From Euryodendron excelsum (lineage: Eukaryota; Streptophyta; Magnoliopsida; Ericales; Pentaphylacaceae), in contig CM065384.1 of the NCBI GenBank assembly GCA_033060915.1, positions 13,827,001-13,891,000 of the forward strand: a DNA stretch of 64,000 bases, given 5' to 3'. The position numbers and the translations under genes were made by a program. This document shows positions 33,121 through 46,047 of the stretch, in pieces. The notes under the pieces are model-generated. The model was given only the letters and a program-made list of their open reading frames with translations, had not been told where the DNA came from and ran no database searches. The number at the start of each line of letters is the position of its first letter. Positions within the stretch are counted from its first letter, which is position 1.

Positions 33121-34638
33121 TGTCGCGTCTAGATTTTTCGCACTCGAGGAATACACACACAAGCGAGAAAAATATTGTACTCTCTCGTTAGAACTCATCC
33201 TCCTAGAAGAATGAGTATGACTAGGTTTGAATTGAAAATTAATTTGTATAAAGGGCTTTTAGAAAAAGTTTGGAGTCGCCACCTAACTTGATTAAGGTGA
33301 GTTAGGTCACCTAAAAACTAAGCATAATCCGAAGATTACACTTAGGGTTTTTGAAAACAATTTTGAAAATACCTCCTCAAGAGAGTGCTTTTTAATAAAA
33401 CAGATTGTTTGGCAACCTTTAGAAAATATTTAAGCCCTTTTTTGAAAATAACTCCATTTGGTCTTTGAAAGTAGTGATTCTAGGTTCGGAGGTTAGTTAC
33501 GTGTAGGGAAGACGCACTAAGCCATCACCCTATCCCGCCCTTGCGGTACCTACATGTCTACTCACCCTAGATTCACCCATTAAAGTCTTCGATTAATAAT
33601 ACATGATATAAACGTACAAGAAAAGAGTTTAACTTTAAAAATAGACTTGGAAAAGAAATTTACGATTTGAAAAGACTTGATTTGAAATTGGATTTGAAAA
33701 GAAGAGTTGAGTTTTAAAAAAAGTTATGACCATACCCATGAGGGTTGCCTACGTATCCTTTTTAAGGAATCAGGTCAACCGTAGTTCAGATAAGAGTCCG
33801 ATAGAAGATTTTGATTGGAAGAAAGAAACTAAGTTGGAATTTAGATTTGAAGATTAGGAAATTAGGATTGAACTTAGATCTAGGATTGAACTTGAAAGAG
33901 GATTTGATCCTTTGAAAGAGAACTTAGACTAGATTTGGAAAGATAGAGTTTTCGGAATCCTAGACTTAGGAAAGATGAGGCCTAGGAAAGACTCAAATTT
34001 AAGAAAGATTGGACTTGACTGGGATAGGTTTTAGAAAAGATTTGACTTAAATGTTGGACTTAGAAGATTAGGGAAGTTGGAATTTAAGAAATGTTCGAAT
34101 TATGAAAGTTTCAAAAATAGGAAAGTTGCGTTTTAGGCAAGTGTCATTTTAGCAAAGTTTCATTTTAAGAAAGGTTTTGAAATAGAAAAGTTTTGAAATT
34201 GGAAAGTCTTCTTTTTAAGAACGAGTTGATTTTTAGATGGAGTTTGAATTAGGAAAAATTTAGTTTAAGAAAGATTTGGAGGTTGGAAAGTTTAGAATTT
34301 AGAAAGTTTTAACTTAAGAAAGTTTTGAATTTAAAAAGTTTTAACTTAGGAGAGTTTCGAATTTAGAAAGTTCAGAATTCTAGAAAAGATTCAAAGTTTG
34401 AGTTTAAGAAACACTTGAGATTAAGAAAGGTTCGAGTTTAGGAAAGATTTCGAAAATTCAGATTTGGAAAGTTGAAATTTGAAAAGCTATTGAATTAAGA
34501 AAAGTTGGAATTAGGAAAGATTAGGAAGCTTAATGTTAGGGAAAGATTTGAAAGTTTAAGTTTTAGAAATTTAAAGTTTAGGAAAGTATAAGATTAGAAA
34601 GGAGTGGATCAGGAAAGGTTTAGATTAGGAAGGAGTGA
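33121..34638 (-). mobile_element. Element A 5' LTR, 3' portion
   Basis: The terminus reads GACGCGACA on the minus strand at 33121. It contains the reverse of the TGGCGACTCC copy (33272-33281), the GGTACCTACATGT block (33545-33559), the 'GGTTGCCTACGTATCC' box (about 33746) and the start of the purine-skewed tract. It is interrupted at 34638 by solo LTR D and resumes at 39411. Confidence 0.88.
34634..34638. repeat. Target site duplication AGTGA, left of solo LTR D
   Basis: AGTGA precedes TGTAAGCACC and is repeated at 39406-39410. Confidence 0.9.
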
Positions 34639-34894
34639 TGTAAGCACCCCATTTTTGACTGCTTGGTAGTCTACACTCCGTCCAAACTTGTGTTCAAGTC
34701 ATTGTGGGCATATTCCAACCGAAACCAACTTTCTAAGTCCAAATCTCGTCTGTTCATCGCTTCGCAGGCCCGCTAGGCCCAAATAGAGGCAAAATAACCA
34801 AAATGCCCTTAGGGGCATTGTTCTCTCCAATTCCAACTCCAACCCCTCTCTCGAGACAGTTGATTCCTTGAGACAGTAAATCTACTCCAATCAG

Positions 34895-35205
34895 GCACGT
34901 CTTTTCGAAGACAGTAAGTCCCCTTTCCAATCCCTCTCTCGGGACAGTTTATTCCTCAAGACGATTCCAAATCAGGCACATGTTTTCGGAGATGATAAGA
35001 CCCCTTTCCAATCCCTCTCTCGAGACAGTTTATTCCTTGAGATGGTCCCAAATCAGGCACGTCTTTTCGGAGACGATAAGACCCCTTTCCAATCTCTCTC
35101 TCGAGACAGTTTATTCCTCGAGACGATCCCAAATCAGGCACGTCTTTTCGAAAACGATAAGACTCCTATCCAATCCCTCTCTCAAGACAGTTTATTCCTC
35201 GAGAC
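34895..35205 (+). repeat. Expanded hairpin array in solo LTR D
   Basis: Five units of about 62-65 bases: CCAATCCCTCTCTCGAGACA, GTTTATTCCTCGAGA, and 'CAGGCACGTCTTTTCGGAGA'. This unit adds the TCTCGAGA segment to the shorter unit seen in other LTRs. It gives chance ORFs with 21-residue repeats on both strands. Confidence 0.8.
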
Positions 35206-36259
35206 TATCCGAGTAGCGAAAATACTCGCAAACATCACAACCGTCCGAGTAGGGGAAATACTCATAAACAGGTCGATATTGGGAATTGCCAACAAACCCC
35301 TGTGTCATGACGACCACCGTCAGAGTGGTAGAAACACTCAAAACCCAGGTCAACACCAGTGCCTGCTAGCCCACTTCAGTGAAAAATGACCAAACTGCCT
35401 GAGACTTTCTGGTCAAGATGACCATTTTGCCCCTAGGCATCCAAACACCCTGGGAACCACACCGGCTCTGGGTATCAAACCAGTAACCTTCTGAGATTAT
35501 TTCTTATAGTATTCTCAACCTTTCTCTACCTTTCCGGATCATTCCGAGTTAGTTCCGGCCAACCTGGTACAAAATGATCGTTTTGCCCCTGGTGGGCCGG
35601 TCTCCTTTACCGACCACACCAGCTCTGGGTATCAAATCGGTAATCTTCTGAGACTGCTTTTTGTAATGTTCTCAACCTTTCCGGATCATTCCGAGTCAAT
35701 TCCGACAGACCCGGTACAAAATGACCGTTTTGCCCCTAATGGGCCGGTCTCCTTTTCCGACCACACTGACTCTGGCAATCAAATCGGCAACCTTTGGGAA
35801 CATTCTGAACAATGTTTTCAAATTTCGAGTCTTCTTCCGGGACAATCCGAGTCCGTCCTGGTAACTTTCCGGCCCGATTGACCTTTTTGCCCCTAAAGGC
35901 CCGGTCAACCCTTCCGACACATCCTATCCTCATTTTTCAAGTCAAATACCTCTGGGACACTATTTTAAGTGTTCCTGCTCTTTTCTAGCCCTCCGGGCCA
36001 TTCCCGATCCCTTAAATCATTCCCGGACTTTTCGGAGTCACTCCTAGTGAAGCCAGGCTAAAAATTGCATGGTAGTCACTAGTACAGGCGCCCAAATCTA
36101 GTCAAAGATACGCTGCTTGCCGACCTAAATACTTTCCTAACTGGCTGGCCCCACTAGTAGTGGCACCAAGCCAAGAATTGGCCTGGTGCCACTAGGAGTG
36201 GCGCCAAGAGCAATTTTGCCCTAGCGCCATTGCAACAGGCGCCAGTGCATTCCTCTCTC

Positions 36260-36267
36260 TATAAATA
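36260..36267 (+). promoter_or_regulatory. TATA box of solo LTR D
   Basis: TATAAATA followed by CAGAGCCTTCTCCAACGTG. It is preceded by GGCGCCAA at 36200-36207 and GCGCCAGTGCATTCC. Confidence 0.72.
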
Positions 36268-39200
36268 CAGAGCCTTCTCCAACGTGAAAAAGGTCCACAA
36301 ACTCAGTCTAAAAACACTAATATTCGATATACAGAGCTCGAACACTCTCTAAACCCTAGCTTCCTTAGGTTTTCCAAACCCTAGCCACCATGCACTAAAC
36401 CCTAGCCTTCTATACACTCATACACACCTCCATACACTTATACACTGGCCTCCAACCTTCATTTGAAGACTTGAAGAGCTGCTAACTGAAGTTTGAAGAT
36501 TGAAGACAACTCTTGAAGTTTGAAGACGAAGATCAAGATGAAGATCGAAGACAAGCAAGATGCGCAAAATAAACAAGACACAAGGTAGGCTTTCGTTTTA
36601 CGTTTGTACACTTCCCCCTCTCTCTTCTCTCTCTTAACCCACTTGCGTTTTCTCTATTTTAATCCCCCATCTCTTTCCCCCCCTTTCTTTGCATGCTTGA
36701 AACAAGGGGACTCCCAGTCCATGTGTAGGATTAGACCATTGGAGGGTCACTGTGTCGGGGGCTTTCCTTTAGGCTAACCGGAGACCACGTGGGTTCGGCC
36801 CCCTTAATTATGTGATGAAGCCTTAACCTTGTATGTTCACGACCCCAAACTTGCATTGTGCATATCATGATCTTGCATCTTCTAAAAAATCGTTTTCAAA
36901 CTCGTTTTTAAAATTTGCATTAAACTTGTTTTCAAAATTGCATCAAAGTCTCTTTTTCAAAATATGTTTTCAAAATCATAATCCTAGGGTGATTCTACCT
37001 TTTCCATGGCTAGGGTTGCTTTAGGAAAGTGTTACATTCAAAGTGACCAATATGGTTCATATTTTCAAAATCTTTATTGTTTTCAAAACCACTTTCTTAA
37101 AGTTGTTCTAGCCTTCTTATGGCTAAAATCGCTTTAGGAAAGTGAGATGTTTCTATACCTTCTAAAAACTCTCTTTTCAAATCCCTCCTCCAAAAGCTCC
37201 TCTTTTCAAAATTGTTTTCTAAAAACTCTTTTCAAAACTTCCTTTTTCAACTCCTTTCCAAAACGCTCTCTTCAAAGTCCACTTTTCAAAAACGTTCCCT
37301 AGGTCTCTTTCCTAGAAAAACTCTCTCCAAAAATCTTTCCAAAAACTCTCTTCTCAAAGTCTTCCTTCTAGAAACTCCTCTCTAGGATTTCCTTCCAAAA
37401 AACTTGTTTCCAAAAAACACACTTTCCAAGAACTCCTCCCCAGGATTCCCTTCTAAAAATCTCCGTTCCCGAAAACACACTTTCCAAAAAACTCTTTCCT
37501 AAGAGCCCAAGTCAAGCCCTAGAACTCACGATTAGGAAACCCTAGTTTTCTTTCCAAAAACATAGTTTTCAAACTTGCCTTAAAACCTAGGTTTCCAAAA
37601 TCTTCCTTTTTACATCCAAACTTTACATATTTCCAAAACCTCTTTTCTACGTCAAAACTATAGTTTTCCAAATCTAGGGTTTCCAAAACCTCCTCTTCCA
37701 AATCCTTGTCAAATCAAATCTTCCCTTTAGGAGACCAAATCCCATCTTTCCTTTAGGAAACCAAATCAAATCTTCTCGTTTAGGAAACTAGATTCAATCC
37801 TCCGTTTTTTGAAACAAAATTAAACCTTCCCTTTTAGACTCAAAATCTAAATTTTTCCTAATTCAAATCTCTCCTAATTTCCTACCTTCCTAAACCTTAA
37901 GTTTCTTAAAACTTTCAAATCTTTTCTTAAACTCAACTTTCAAATCTTCCCTAATTCAACTATTTCCTAACTCTACCCCTTTCCAAATCTTAACTTTCCA
38001 AATCCAAGTTTTCAAATCTTTCCTAAACTCAAACATTTCCTCATCTCAAAACTTTCTAAATCCTAAACTTTCTAAATTCCAAATCTTTCTAAATTCAAAA
38101 CTTTCTTAAGTTAAATTTTTTTTTTAAACTTCCTAAATTTTTCTAAAACTCTAAACTTTCCTAAAACTTTAAATCTTTCTTATTCTCAGAACTTTCTTAT
38201 TTACAAAACTTTTCTTTTCTTAAAATGAAACTTTCCTAATTTCGAAACTTTCTTAATTTGAAAACTTCCCTAATTGAAAACTTTCCTAAATCGGACCTTT
38301 CCTAATTCGAATCTTTCCTAAATTCAATCCAATCTTTTTCCAATCTTCCAAGTCCAATATTAAAGTCAAATCTTTCTTAATCTTAAGTCCTTTCTAAATC
38401 CTCTATTTCCTAAGTCTAGGTTTCCTAAAACCAAGTCTTTCAAAATCAAATCTTTTTAAATCTTCCAATCAAAGTTCAATCTTTCAATCTTCCAATCCAA
38501 TTTCCAATTCAATCACTTACTTCCAATTAACTCTTCTATTTTCAATCGGACTCTTATCCAAACTACGACTGACCTGATTCCTCCAAAAGGATACGTAGGC
38601 AACCTTCATAGGTGCGGTCACAACTTCTTTCAAATTTCAAATTCCTCCATATTTTCCAAATTTCAAATTCCAAAATCTTTCCAAATCTCCAATCTATTTT
38701 CAAATTTTCAATTTCAAATTTCTATTTCCAAATCTCTATTTCAATTTCCAAATTCAATTTCAATCTTCAAGTTCAAACTTCTATCTCTTTCTTTTCAAAT
38801 CAAATCAAATCAAATTCTTCTTTTCAAACCTATTTCCAAATCATCTCTCTTATCTTGCACTTGCATATCATGCATCATGCGTTTTTAAACATTCGTTTTC
38901 AAAGTGGATAGGATTGGCTAATAGTTAGTTGAAGACTCTCATAGGTGAATCTAGAGTAGATTGACATGTAGGTACCGAAAGGGCAGGGTAGGGTGATGGC
39001 TTAGTGCGTCTTCCTTACACGTAACCAACCTTTGAACCTAGGATCACTGATTTCAAAGACCAAAAATGAAGTTATTTTTCAAAAAAGGGCTAAATGTTTT
39101 CCAAAGGTTACCAAACAACTTGTTTTCCTAAAAAACCCTCTCTCGAGGTGATATTTTCAAAATCGTTTTTTCAAAAACTCTAAGTGTTGTCTTCGGATTA

Positions 39201-39405
39201 TTCTTAATTTTTAGGTGACCTAACACACCTTAATCAAGTTAGGTGGCGACTCCGAATCTTTTTCAAAAGCCCTTTATTCAAACCAATTTTTCAATTCAAA
39301 CCTAGTCACACTCATTCTTCTAGGAGGGTGAGTTCTAACGAGAGAGTATAACATTTTTTCCGCTTGTGTGAGCATTCCTCAAGTGCGAAAAATCTGGGCG
39401 CGACA

Positions 39406-39410
39406 AGTGA
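39406..39410. repeat. Target site duplication AGTGA, right of solo LTR D
   Basis: Identical to 34634-34638. Confidence 0.9.
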
Positions 39411-42400
39411 GATTCCTATTTCCTAAAACAAAAGATTGGATTTTATTTCTAAAAAGAGGTGTTTTGATTTTGTTTCTAAAAATGGAGTATTGGATCTGGT
39501 TTCCTAAATGGGGAGATTGGGTTTGGTTTCGTAAAGGGAAGATTGGATTTGACATAAATTTGGAAGGTGAAGTTTTGGAAATCCTAGATTTTGGGGTAGA
39601 AGATAAATTTTGGAAATATATAATTTTGATGTTAAAAAAAAAGGAGGTTTTGGAAACCTAGGCTTTAAGGCAAGATTGAAAATCATGTTTTAGGAAAGAA
39701 AATTAAGGTTTCCTAATCATTGGCTCTAGGGTTTAACTTGGACTCTAAGAAAAGAGATTTTGGAAAGTTAAATTTTTGGAAAGAAAAGGTTTTGGGAAAG
39801 AGATCTTAAAAAGGAGTTTTTGGAAAGTGAATTTTGAAAAGAGAGTTTTTGGAAAGAAATTTTTGGAAAGAGTTTTTAGGAAAGAGATTTTTGAAAAATA
39901 CATTTTTAAAAGGAGTTTTTGGAAGCAACTTTGAAAAAGAGATTGGAGGGAGTTTTTTAGAAAGTATATTAGAAAATAGATCTTGGAAAGTAGATGTAAA
40001 AAGAGATTTTGGAGAGGATTTAAAAAGAAATTTTGGAAAGTAAGTTTAAAAAGAGATTTTGGAGAGGGACTTGAATATGGACTTTTACAAGTCTCTAAAA
40101 ATATCTCACTTTCCTAAAACGATTCTAACCATAAGAAGATTAGAACTATTCTAAGATTGTGGTTTGAAAATAACAATAATTTTGAAAATATGGACCATGA
40201 AAGTTGCTTTAAATGTAACGCTTTCCTAAAGCAATCCTAACCATGGAAAGGCTAGAATCACCTTAGGATTGTGATTTTGAAAATAACAATAATTTTGAAA
40301 ACATGGACCATAAAAGTTGCTTTAAATGTAACACTTTCCTAAAGCAATCCTAACCATGGAAAGGCTAGAATCACCTTAGGATTGTGATTTTAAAAATAAG
40401 TTTTGAAAAAAAAAAGAAGATTTAATGCAAGTTTTGAAAACGGTTTTGATGCAAGTTTTGAAAACAAGTTTGAAAATGAATTTTGGGAAAATACAAGATC
40501 ATGATATGCACAATGCAAATTGGGGACGTGAACATACAAGGTTAAAGGCTTCACCACAAAATCAAAGGGGCCAAACCCACGTGGTCTCCGGTTAGACTAA
40601 GAGAAAGCCCTCGACACGGTGACTTTCAATAGCCTAATCCTACACATGGACCGGGAAGTTCCTTGTTTCAAGCATGCAAGAAAGGGAGGGAAGAAGATGG
40701 GGGATTAAAATAGAATAAAACCCAAGTGGGTTCAGAGAAAGAAAAGAGAGGGGGGAATTGCGTAAACGTAAATAGGAAGCCTACTTCATATCGTATTTAT
40801 TTGCTTTGCTTTATGCGCTTTGTTCTTCTTGCTTTGCTTCGGTCTTTGCCTTGATCTTTAAGAGCTTGTTCTAATCTCCCAAAGCTTCAGAGTTACAATG
40901 CTTTAAATCTTCAATGGAGGCTTTGGAGGCTAGTGTAGGAGTGTATAGGGGTATATGTGAGTGTATGGGAGCTAGGGTTTGTGTATGGAGGCTAGGGTTT
41001 TAGTAAACCTAAAGAAGACTAAGGCTTAGGGAGGCTATGAGCTCTGTATATCGAAGATGAGAGTTTTTAGACTGAGTTTGCGGACCCATTTAACACTGGA
41101 AGAGGCTCTGTAATTATAGATAGAGGAATGACCTAACGCCTGTTGTAGTGGCACCATGCAAAATATTACATTTGCACCACTCCTAGTAGTGCCAGCCAAT
41201 AAGGAAATGTTTAAGGTCGGCAAGCAACGTATCTTCAAAAAATTTGGTCGCCTATACTAGTGACTACCATGTAATTTTTAGGCTAACTTCACTACAAGTG
41301 ACTCTGAAAGGTCCGGGAATGATTTGAAGGGCCTGGAATGGCCTGGAAGGCCGGAAAGGGATAAGAACCCTTTGAACAGTGTCTTGGGGGTAGTAAACTT
41401 TAAAAATGATGACAGGATTTGTTGAAGGGATTGACCAGGCCATTAGGGGTAAAACAGTCAATCAAGTCTGAAAGCTGCCAAGATTGACTCAGAATATCCC
41501 GGAAGAAGACTCGAGGCTTGGAAATATTATTTAGAATGTTCCAGGTGGTTACCGATTTGATACCCAAAGTCGGTGTGGTTTAGAAAAGGCAATCGGCCTA
41601 CCAGGGGCAAAATAGTCATTTTGCACCATGTTTGCTAGAACTGACTCGGAATGATCTGAAAAGATAATAGAAGGTCAAGAATACTATAAGAAGCATTCTC
41701 TAGAGACTACCGATTTGATAGCCAGAGCCGGTGTGGTTCCCAAGACGCTCGGATGCCTAGGGGCAAAATGGTTATCTTGACCAAAATGTCTCAAAATTGG
41801 CCCGAAACTGATTAGAAGGCACCTAATCATGCCACATTGTCTTTAAGACAATCTTGGAAAGGTGGACTTACCATTCTGAGGACTTAGGTACTTTCTTAAG
41901 AACTTGCTAAGGGCAGTTTGGTCATTTTTTACTAGAGTGGGCTAGCGGGCACTAGTGTTGACCTAGGTTTTGAGTGTTTCCGTCACTCTGACGGCGATCC
42001 CGTGACATAGGGTTTGTCGGCAATTCCCTATATCGACCTGTTTGTGCGTGTTTCTGCCACTCTAACGGTTGCGATGTTTATGAGTATTTCCGTTACTCTC
42101 TCACGGGTCGCGATCATTCTAGAGACTGCCTAATCTCTGGAAGTTGCTAGGTAGACTTAGCACCTGAGGAATCAACTTTCTCGGATGGCATGCCAAAACA
42201 AACATTTCTGTATTGGTGGGCTAGCTGGCACCAAAGGTGGACCGTTCTACCATCTCAGAGACTTGGGGTCTCGTCCCGGTCGACGAGTTTGAAGGGACTT
42301 ACCGTTCCGAAGAGTTATCTCGGAAACGTACCAGATAGGATGGACTTACCACCTCAAGGAATCAACTTTCTTGAAAAGGTGTGCTGAATTTAATTGGAAT

Positions 42401-42657
42401 TCGAATTGGAATTGTACTGGAAAGGGAAGGGAACTTACCGTTTTCGAGAAGACGTGCCTACTGGAATTGGACAGAACAATGCCCCCAAGGGCATTTTGGT
42501 CATTTTGCCTCTATTTGGGCCCAATGGACCTGCGAAGCGATTTATTGACGGGATTAGACTTGGAAAGCTAATTTAAATCGGAATATGTTCGTATTGACTT
42601 GAATACAAGTCTGGGCGGACTGGAGATTGCCGAGCGAGCAAAAATAGGGTGCTTACA
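39411..42657 (-). mobile_element. Element A 5' LTR, 5' portion
   Basis: Continues the LTR after solo LTR D and runs to its minus-strand start TGTAAGCACCCT at 42657. Joined with 33121-34638 it gives about 4765 bases. The TATA region near 41115 is altered (TATAATTACAG on the minus strand). A stretch of about 120 bases around 40200-40390 is tandemly duplicated (GGACCATGAAAGTTGC / GGACCATAAAAGTTGC). Confidence 0.86.
40140..40390 (-). repeat. ~120-base tandem duplication in element A 5' LTR
   Basis: Two copies of the segment AACAATAATTTTGAAAA...GAATCACCTTAGGATTGTG, the first from about 40170 and the second from about 40286. The 3' LTR of element A (1570-1690) has only one. Confidence 0.7.
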
Positions 42658-42877
42658 CCTAAGTATAATCTCCGGATTGCACTTAGTTTTAAGTGGCCTA
42701 ACTCACCTTAATCAAGTTAGGTGGCGACTCCAAATTGTTTTCTAAAAGCCCTTACTCAAAATCATTTTCTATTTCAACCCTAGTCGCACTCATTCTTCTA
42801 GGAGAATGAGTTCTAATGAGAGAGCACTGTGTTTTTCTCACTTGTCTTTTTCAAGTGTGAAAAATTTGGGCACTACA
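42658..42877 (+). mobile_element. LTR tail F, forward
   Basis: The last 220 bases of a family LTR: CCTAAGTATAATCTCCGGATT, CACCTTAATCAAGTTAGG, TGGCGACTCC (42722-42731), CTCATTCTTCTAGGAG, and the terminus GGGCACTACA. It is cut at 42657 by element A, so the rest lies left of the window. The sequence to its right belongs to element E's LTR. Confidence 0.8.
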
Positions 42878-43206
42878 GGGGTTAAAAAAGAGAAGAACTA
42901 AGTGGGTTCAGAGGGAAAAAAGAGAGTGGGGGAGTACGAAAAGTAAATGGAGGATTTACCTTGTCTCGTTTCTTCTTTCTTTGATGGAGGCTCAGGCCTT
43001 GGACTTGGGAAGACTTCGGGAGCTTCCGGGTAGCGAAGGATGGCCTTCAATGGAGCTCGGGAGCTAGGGCTTCAAATCTTCAGACTAGGGCTCGACCGCC
43101 AAAACTTTGAGAGAGAAAGAGAGAGGGCTCTAGGAGCTATCTTGGCAGAAAGAGAGAGAGTTTTTGGAGAGATTTTTTGACCCAAAATAATGAGGGGGGA
43201 GGTCTG

Positions 43207-43214
43207 TATTTATA
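43207..43214 (-). promoter_or_regulatory. TATA box of element E 3' LTR
   Basis: TATAAATA on the minus strand (GCACTATAAATACAGACC), with a GCGCCACT...AGTGGC palindrome upstream at 43218-43290. The 5' LTR copy is mutated near 62190. Confidence 0.65.
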
Positions 43215-43609
43215 GTGCAAAATCAGAGGGATTGTGCGCCACTCATAGTGGTGCATGCCTTAAGCTAGCCCGTGCGCCACTAAAAGTGGCGTAGGCTCAT
43301 TTATGAAGGCTGAAAAAAAGGCTAGATACAGGGCTTCTTTGACGCTAGTCAATTTGTAACTATTTTTGACAACCTGGGGGTTGGTGTGAGCCTCTAGAAG
43401 TGACTCAAGGCAAAAAATTAGTCATGCTTCACTCGAAGTGGAACAAAGAGGTTCTAGTTTGAAAAGGAAAGTGCTGGACAGCGACGCTTGGCCAAAAATG
43501 AAAGGGAATACCTTGAAAAGTGCCTTAGAGGTTGCCGGTTTGATTCCTAGAACTAATGTGGTTGAAGAGAGTGACCAGATGGCAGTCATTTTGTCTTGGG
43601 AGCTCCAAG

Positions 43610-43720
43610 GTTGACCGGGTTGACCAGAGTTCACTGGGGTTGACCAGGGTTAATTGGGGTTGACTAAAGTTGATTAGGTTGACCAGAGTTGACCAGAGTT
43701 GACTAGGGTGTTGCCAGTTT
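43610..43720 (-). repeat. GTTGACC minisatellite in element E 3' LTR
   Basis: About ten imperfect copies of GTTGACCAGGGTTGACT-type units of 10-11 bases. The same array is in the 5' LTR at 62592-62732. Confidence 0.8.
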
Positions 43721-44649
43721 AATACCTAGGGCTAGTGTGGTTTCCTAGGGCATTTGGATGCCTAAAGGCAAAATGGTCTTTTTGACCGAGGAACCTCTGA
43801 GAAAGGACTAAGGTTGACTGGATGGCACTGAACAAGCTGAACCGTCTAGGGACGACCTAGAAAGGTGGTCTTACTATTCTGAGGACTTGGTACTTTGTCC
43901 AAGAACATGCCTGGCCTGCTAAGGGCAAAATGATCATTTTTTACCAGGACTGGTTAGTAAGCATCGATGTTGGTCGGTCTGGATCTGGTTTACACTTCTA
44001 TCAAGGGAATTTGTACTTTCTTGGTGGACAGGTTTGAAAGTGTCTTACATCCTTGAAGGATAAACTTTCTCAAAGGTCGTGCCAGATTGGGACGGTCTTC
44101 CGTTCTTGAAGGATTTGTGCTTTCTCAAATAACGTACCGGACTTGGACGGTCTTCCATTCTTGTGGGATTTGTGCTTTCTCAAAGAACTTGCCAAATCAA
44201 CAGACATTCTACATTGACAGGCTAGTAGTCGCCAGAAGTGAACCGCTTTTCCATCTCGAGGGCTTAGGTACTTTCCGGATATAAGTGTGAAAGCGGCTTT
44301 ACCGATTCGGGGAGTAAACTTTCCTGATGATGGTGCTGTACTGGGTTGAATGGTCATACTATCAATGAATGATCACCTTTCTCGAATAACAAGACAAATG
44401 GATTTGACTTGAAATTTGAATGGACTTATTATCTTATAAAAGACGTGCCGGTCTAGATTAGATTGACTAATACACAAGGGGCATTATGGTCATTTTGCCT
44501 CTATTGGGCCCAGTAGGCCCGCAAAGCGGTTGACAGATTGGATTGGATTTGGAAAGCCAGTTTAGGCTTGAGTATGCTTGTGTCGGTTTGTAAGTGCTTC
44601 TGGTCGGGCCGGAGATCGCCAAGTGGTCAAAATAGGGTGCTAATAGTTG

Positions 44650-44662
44650 CCCCTCTTTTTCT
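44650..44662 (-). promoter_or_regulatory. Polypurine tract of element E
   Basis: AGAAAAAGAGGGG on the minus strand, four bases before the 3' LTR. It aligns with element C's GAGAAAGAAGGGCAGC. Confidence 0.75.
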
Positions 44663-46047
44663 GTCTTTACCTGTTAAAGATAGATAACGATAAAGTAAGT
44701 ACCTAATGAAGGTAGCGTGGTGGTCCAAGGGACCGGAGGTTTGAAATTTTGAAAACTGGAGGTTGAAGCTTAAAAATGGAGTCAAAAGGCCATTGAAAAC
44801 TGGTTTTGGAGGGCAAAAAGCCGAGGTGGGGCCCAACTTGGCTGTGCACCACTCACAGTGGCACCAGGCTTGTTTTTCTTCTTGTGCCACTAGAAGTGGC
44901 CCATGGCCTGCGAAATTTCTTAAAACAGCAACTACGGGTTTGAGGGTTTTTGCTTGGTTTTGCATTTTCTAATTTGTCTCTCTAAAATCTTTTGCGGCAT
45001 TTTGCTTGGGCATTGCCAGGGAGTGTTTTTGGAATGCCAGGGAGTCGCTAGGAAGTGACATCATTGTCGGACGGTCACCGGAGAAGAAGAAATTGTCGGA
45101 AAATCCCAAAAAGTGAATTTTCTTGTTTTTGGTTGATTTCAATGTGTAGATTTCCATTTGAAGCATGTGTATAGTTGAAATTGAGATTCTTGAATGTTTT
45201 GAACTCATCTACAAAGTCATTTTTTGTGCTTTAGTGATCATATGAGTGAGTTTGTGTAGATTGCCATATTTTAGGAAAAGGGGTTTCCAGCAAACTTAGA
45301 AAAACTAGTGATTTCTGCACCAGATGATGCATTTTCCTTCAAAGTTTTTGCGTAGGATGTCTTAGAAAAATGTTTTGAATAACCATGTGAAGTTTCATAA
45401 TTTTCTAAAAACAATTGTATTTTTTGATTTTTTAAAAATTAGAAAAAGGTTGAAAATGCGGAAAGTTGAGAAAAATTGAGGAATGAATCCCGGGGGTGTT
45501 AGATTGTTGCTAGAAAATTCTAGAAATATTTTTGAAAAGTTTTATGTATGTTTTTGGAAAATTTGTGAACTTTTTTTGAAGGTGTTTGAAAAGAAGTGTG
45601 AAAATAGCTCCAGGAATAAGAAAAATGGGTGTTTCCCCGTTTATGCCCTGTGTTGGGCAAGTGGAGAGGTATTACGTGTTTTGTGGTGTTGTGAGTTTGT
45701 GGTTATGTGGCGTTGTAAAGGTCTTTCATAGACGAGACTCTGCTGGATTTTTCAGAAAATTTGGTAGTTGGAATTTTTGTGAAAAAAAGGTTTAGGGAAA
45801 TTTTAAAAAGGGTTCTTTAGAAAAGGGAGAGGGATAGGCTTTTGAAAGGAAAGCCTTAGAAACTAATTGAATCGGGATTTTTGAGGAAAAACCCTGAGAA
45901 ACCATAGGAGCCGGGCTTTTGTGGAAAAGCCTTAAGAAATCATGTTTTTGTTTTTTGGAGAGGAAAGCTTTTTGAAAACCCAGGCTTTAGGCCCAGATTG
46001 GTGGACTTTTTGAAGGAAAGTTAGAAAACCGAGTAATTTTGAAAACA
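44663..46047 (+). other. Upstream region of the antisense PMD gene, element E
   Basis: Homologous in place to 6280-7998 and 20464-21796: palindromic GTGCACCACTCACAGTGGC and GTGCCACTAGAAGTGGC (44845-44900), 'CATTTTGCTTGGGCATTG', and a G/T-rich downstream part. It is the likely promoter and 5' UTR region. No ORF is conserved with the other copies. Confidence 0.5.

Larger units (their letters stand above)
34639..39405 (+). mobile_element. Solo LTR D
   Basis: 4767 bases from TGTAAGCACCCC to GGGCGCGACA with a matching 5-bp duplication and no internal region: a product of LTR-LTR recombination. It has all family blocks: hairpin array 34895-35205, 'GGTATCAAACC' repeats 35410-35900, palindromes 36145-36242, TATA 36260, pyrimidine tract 37150-38540, GGATACGTAGGCAACC near 38589. 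Flanking A sequence resumes seamlessly at 39411. Confidence 0.92.
1..42657 (-). mobile_element. Element A: long-LTR Tat/Ogre-like retrotransposon, nested and broken
   Basis: Reading on the minus strand, the order is 5' LTR (42657 to 33121, split by solo LTR D), PBS, leader, gag remnant, antisense PMD gene (split by element C), then a 3' LTR remnant running off the left edge. Without its nested insertions the visible part is about 17 kb. The 3' end is rearranged: the polypurine tract and the first bases of the 3' LTR are missing, replaced by forward LTR fragment B. No reverse transcriptase, RNase H or integrase region is visible. Assignment to Tat/Ogre is inferred from LTR length, PBS and Gag type. 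The right edge abuts CCTAA inside another LTR; its partner duplication would lie left of the window. Confidence 0.8.
42878..44645 (-). mobile_element. Element E 3' LTR, partial
   Basis: Matches 61870-63638 of the 5' LTR block by block: GGCTCAGGCCTTGGACTTGG, AGAGAGAGGGCTC, a TATA region, GGCGTAGGCTC palindrome, GTTGACC array 43610-43720, and the end TATTAGCACCCT at 44645 (TG changed to TA). It is cut on the left by LTR F. Confidence 0.82.

Noticed and set aside
34956..35389. ORFs with 21-residue repeats on both strands
   Set aside because: Produced by the tandem array, whose unit length is a multiple of three, in solo LTR D. No start context or conservation.
42658..42877. Right end of an independent short element
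   Set aside because: It is only the last 220 bases of a family LTR, cut by element A. No TG start is present.
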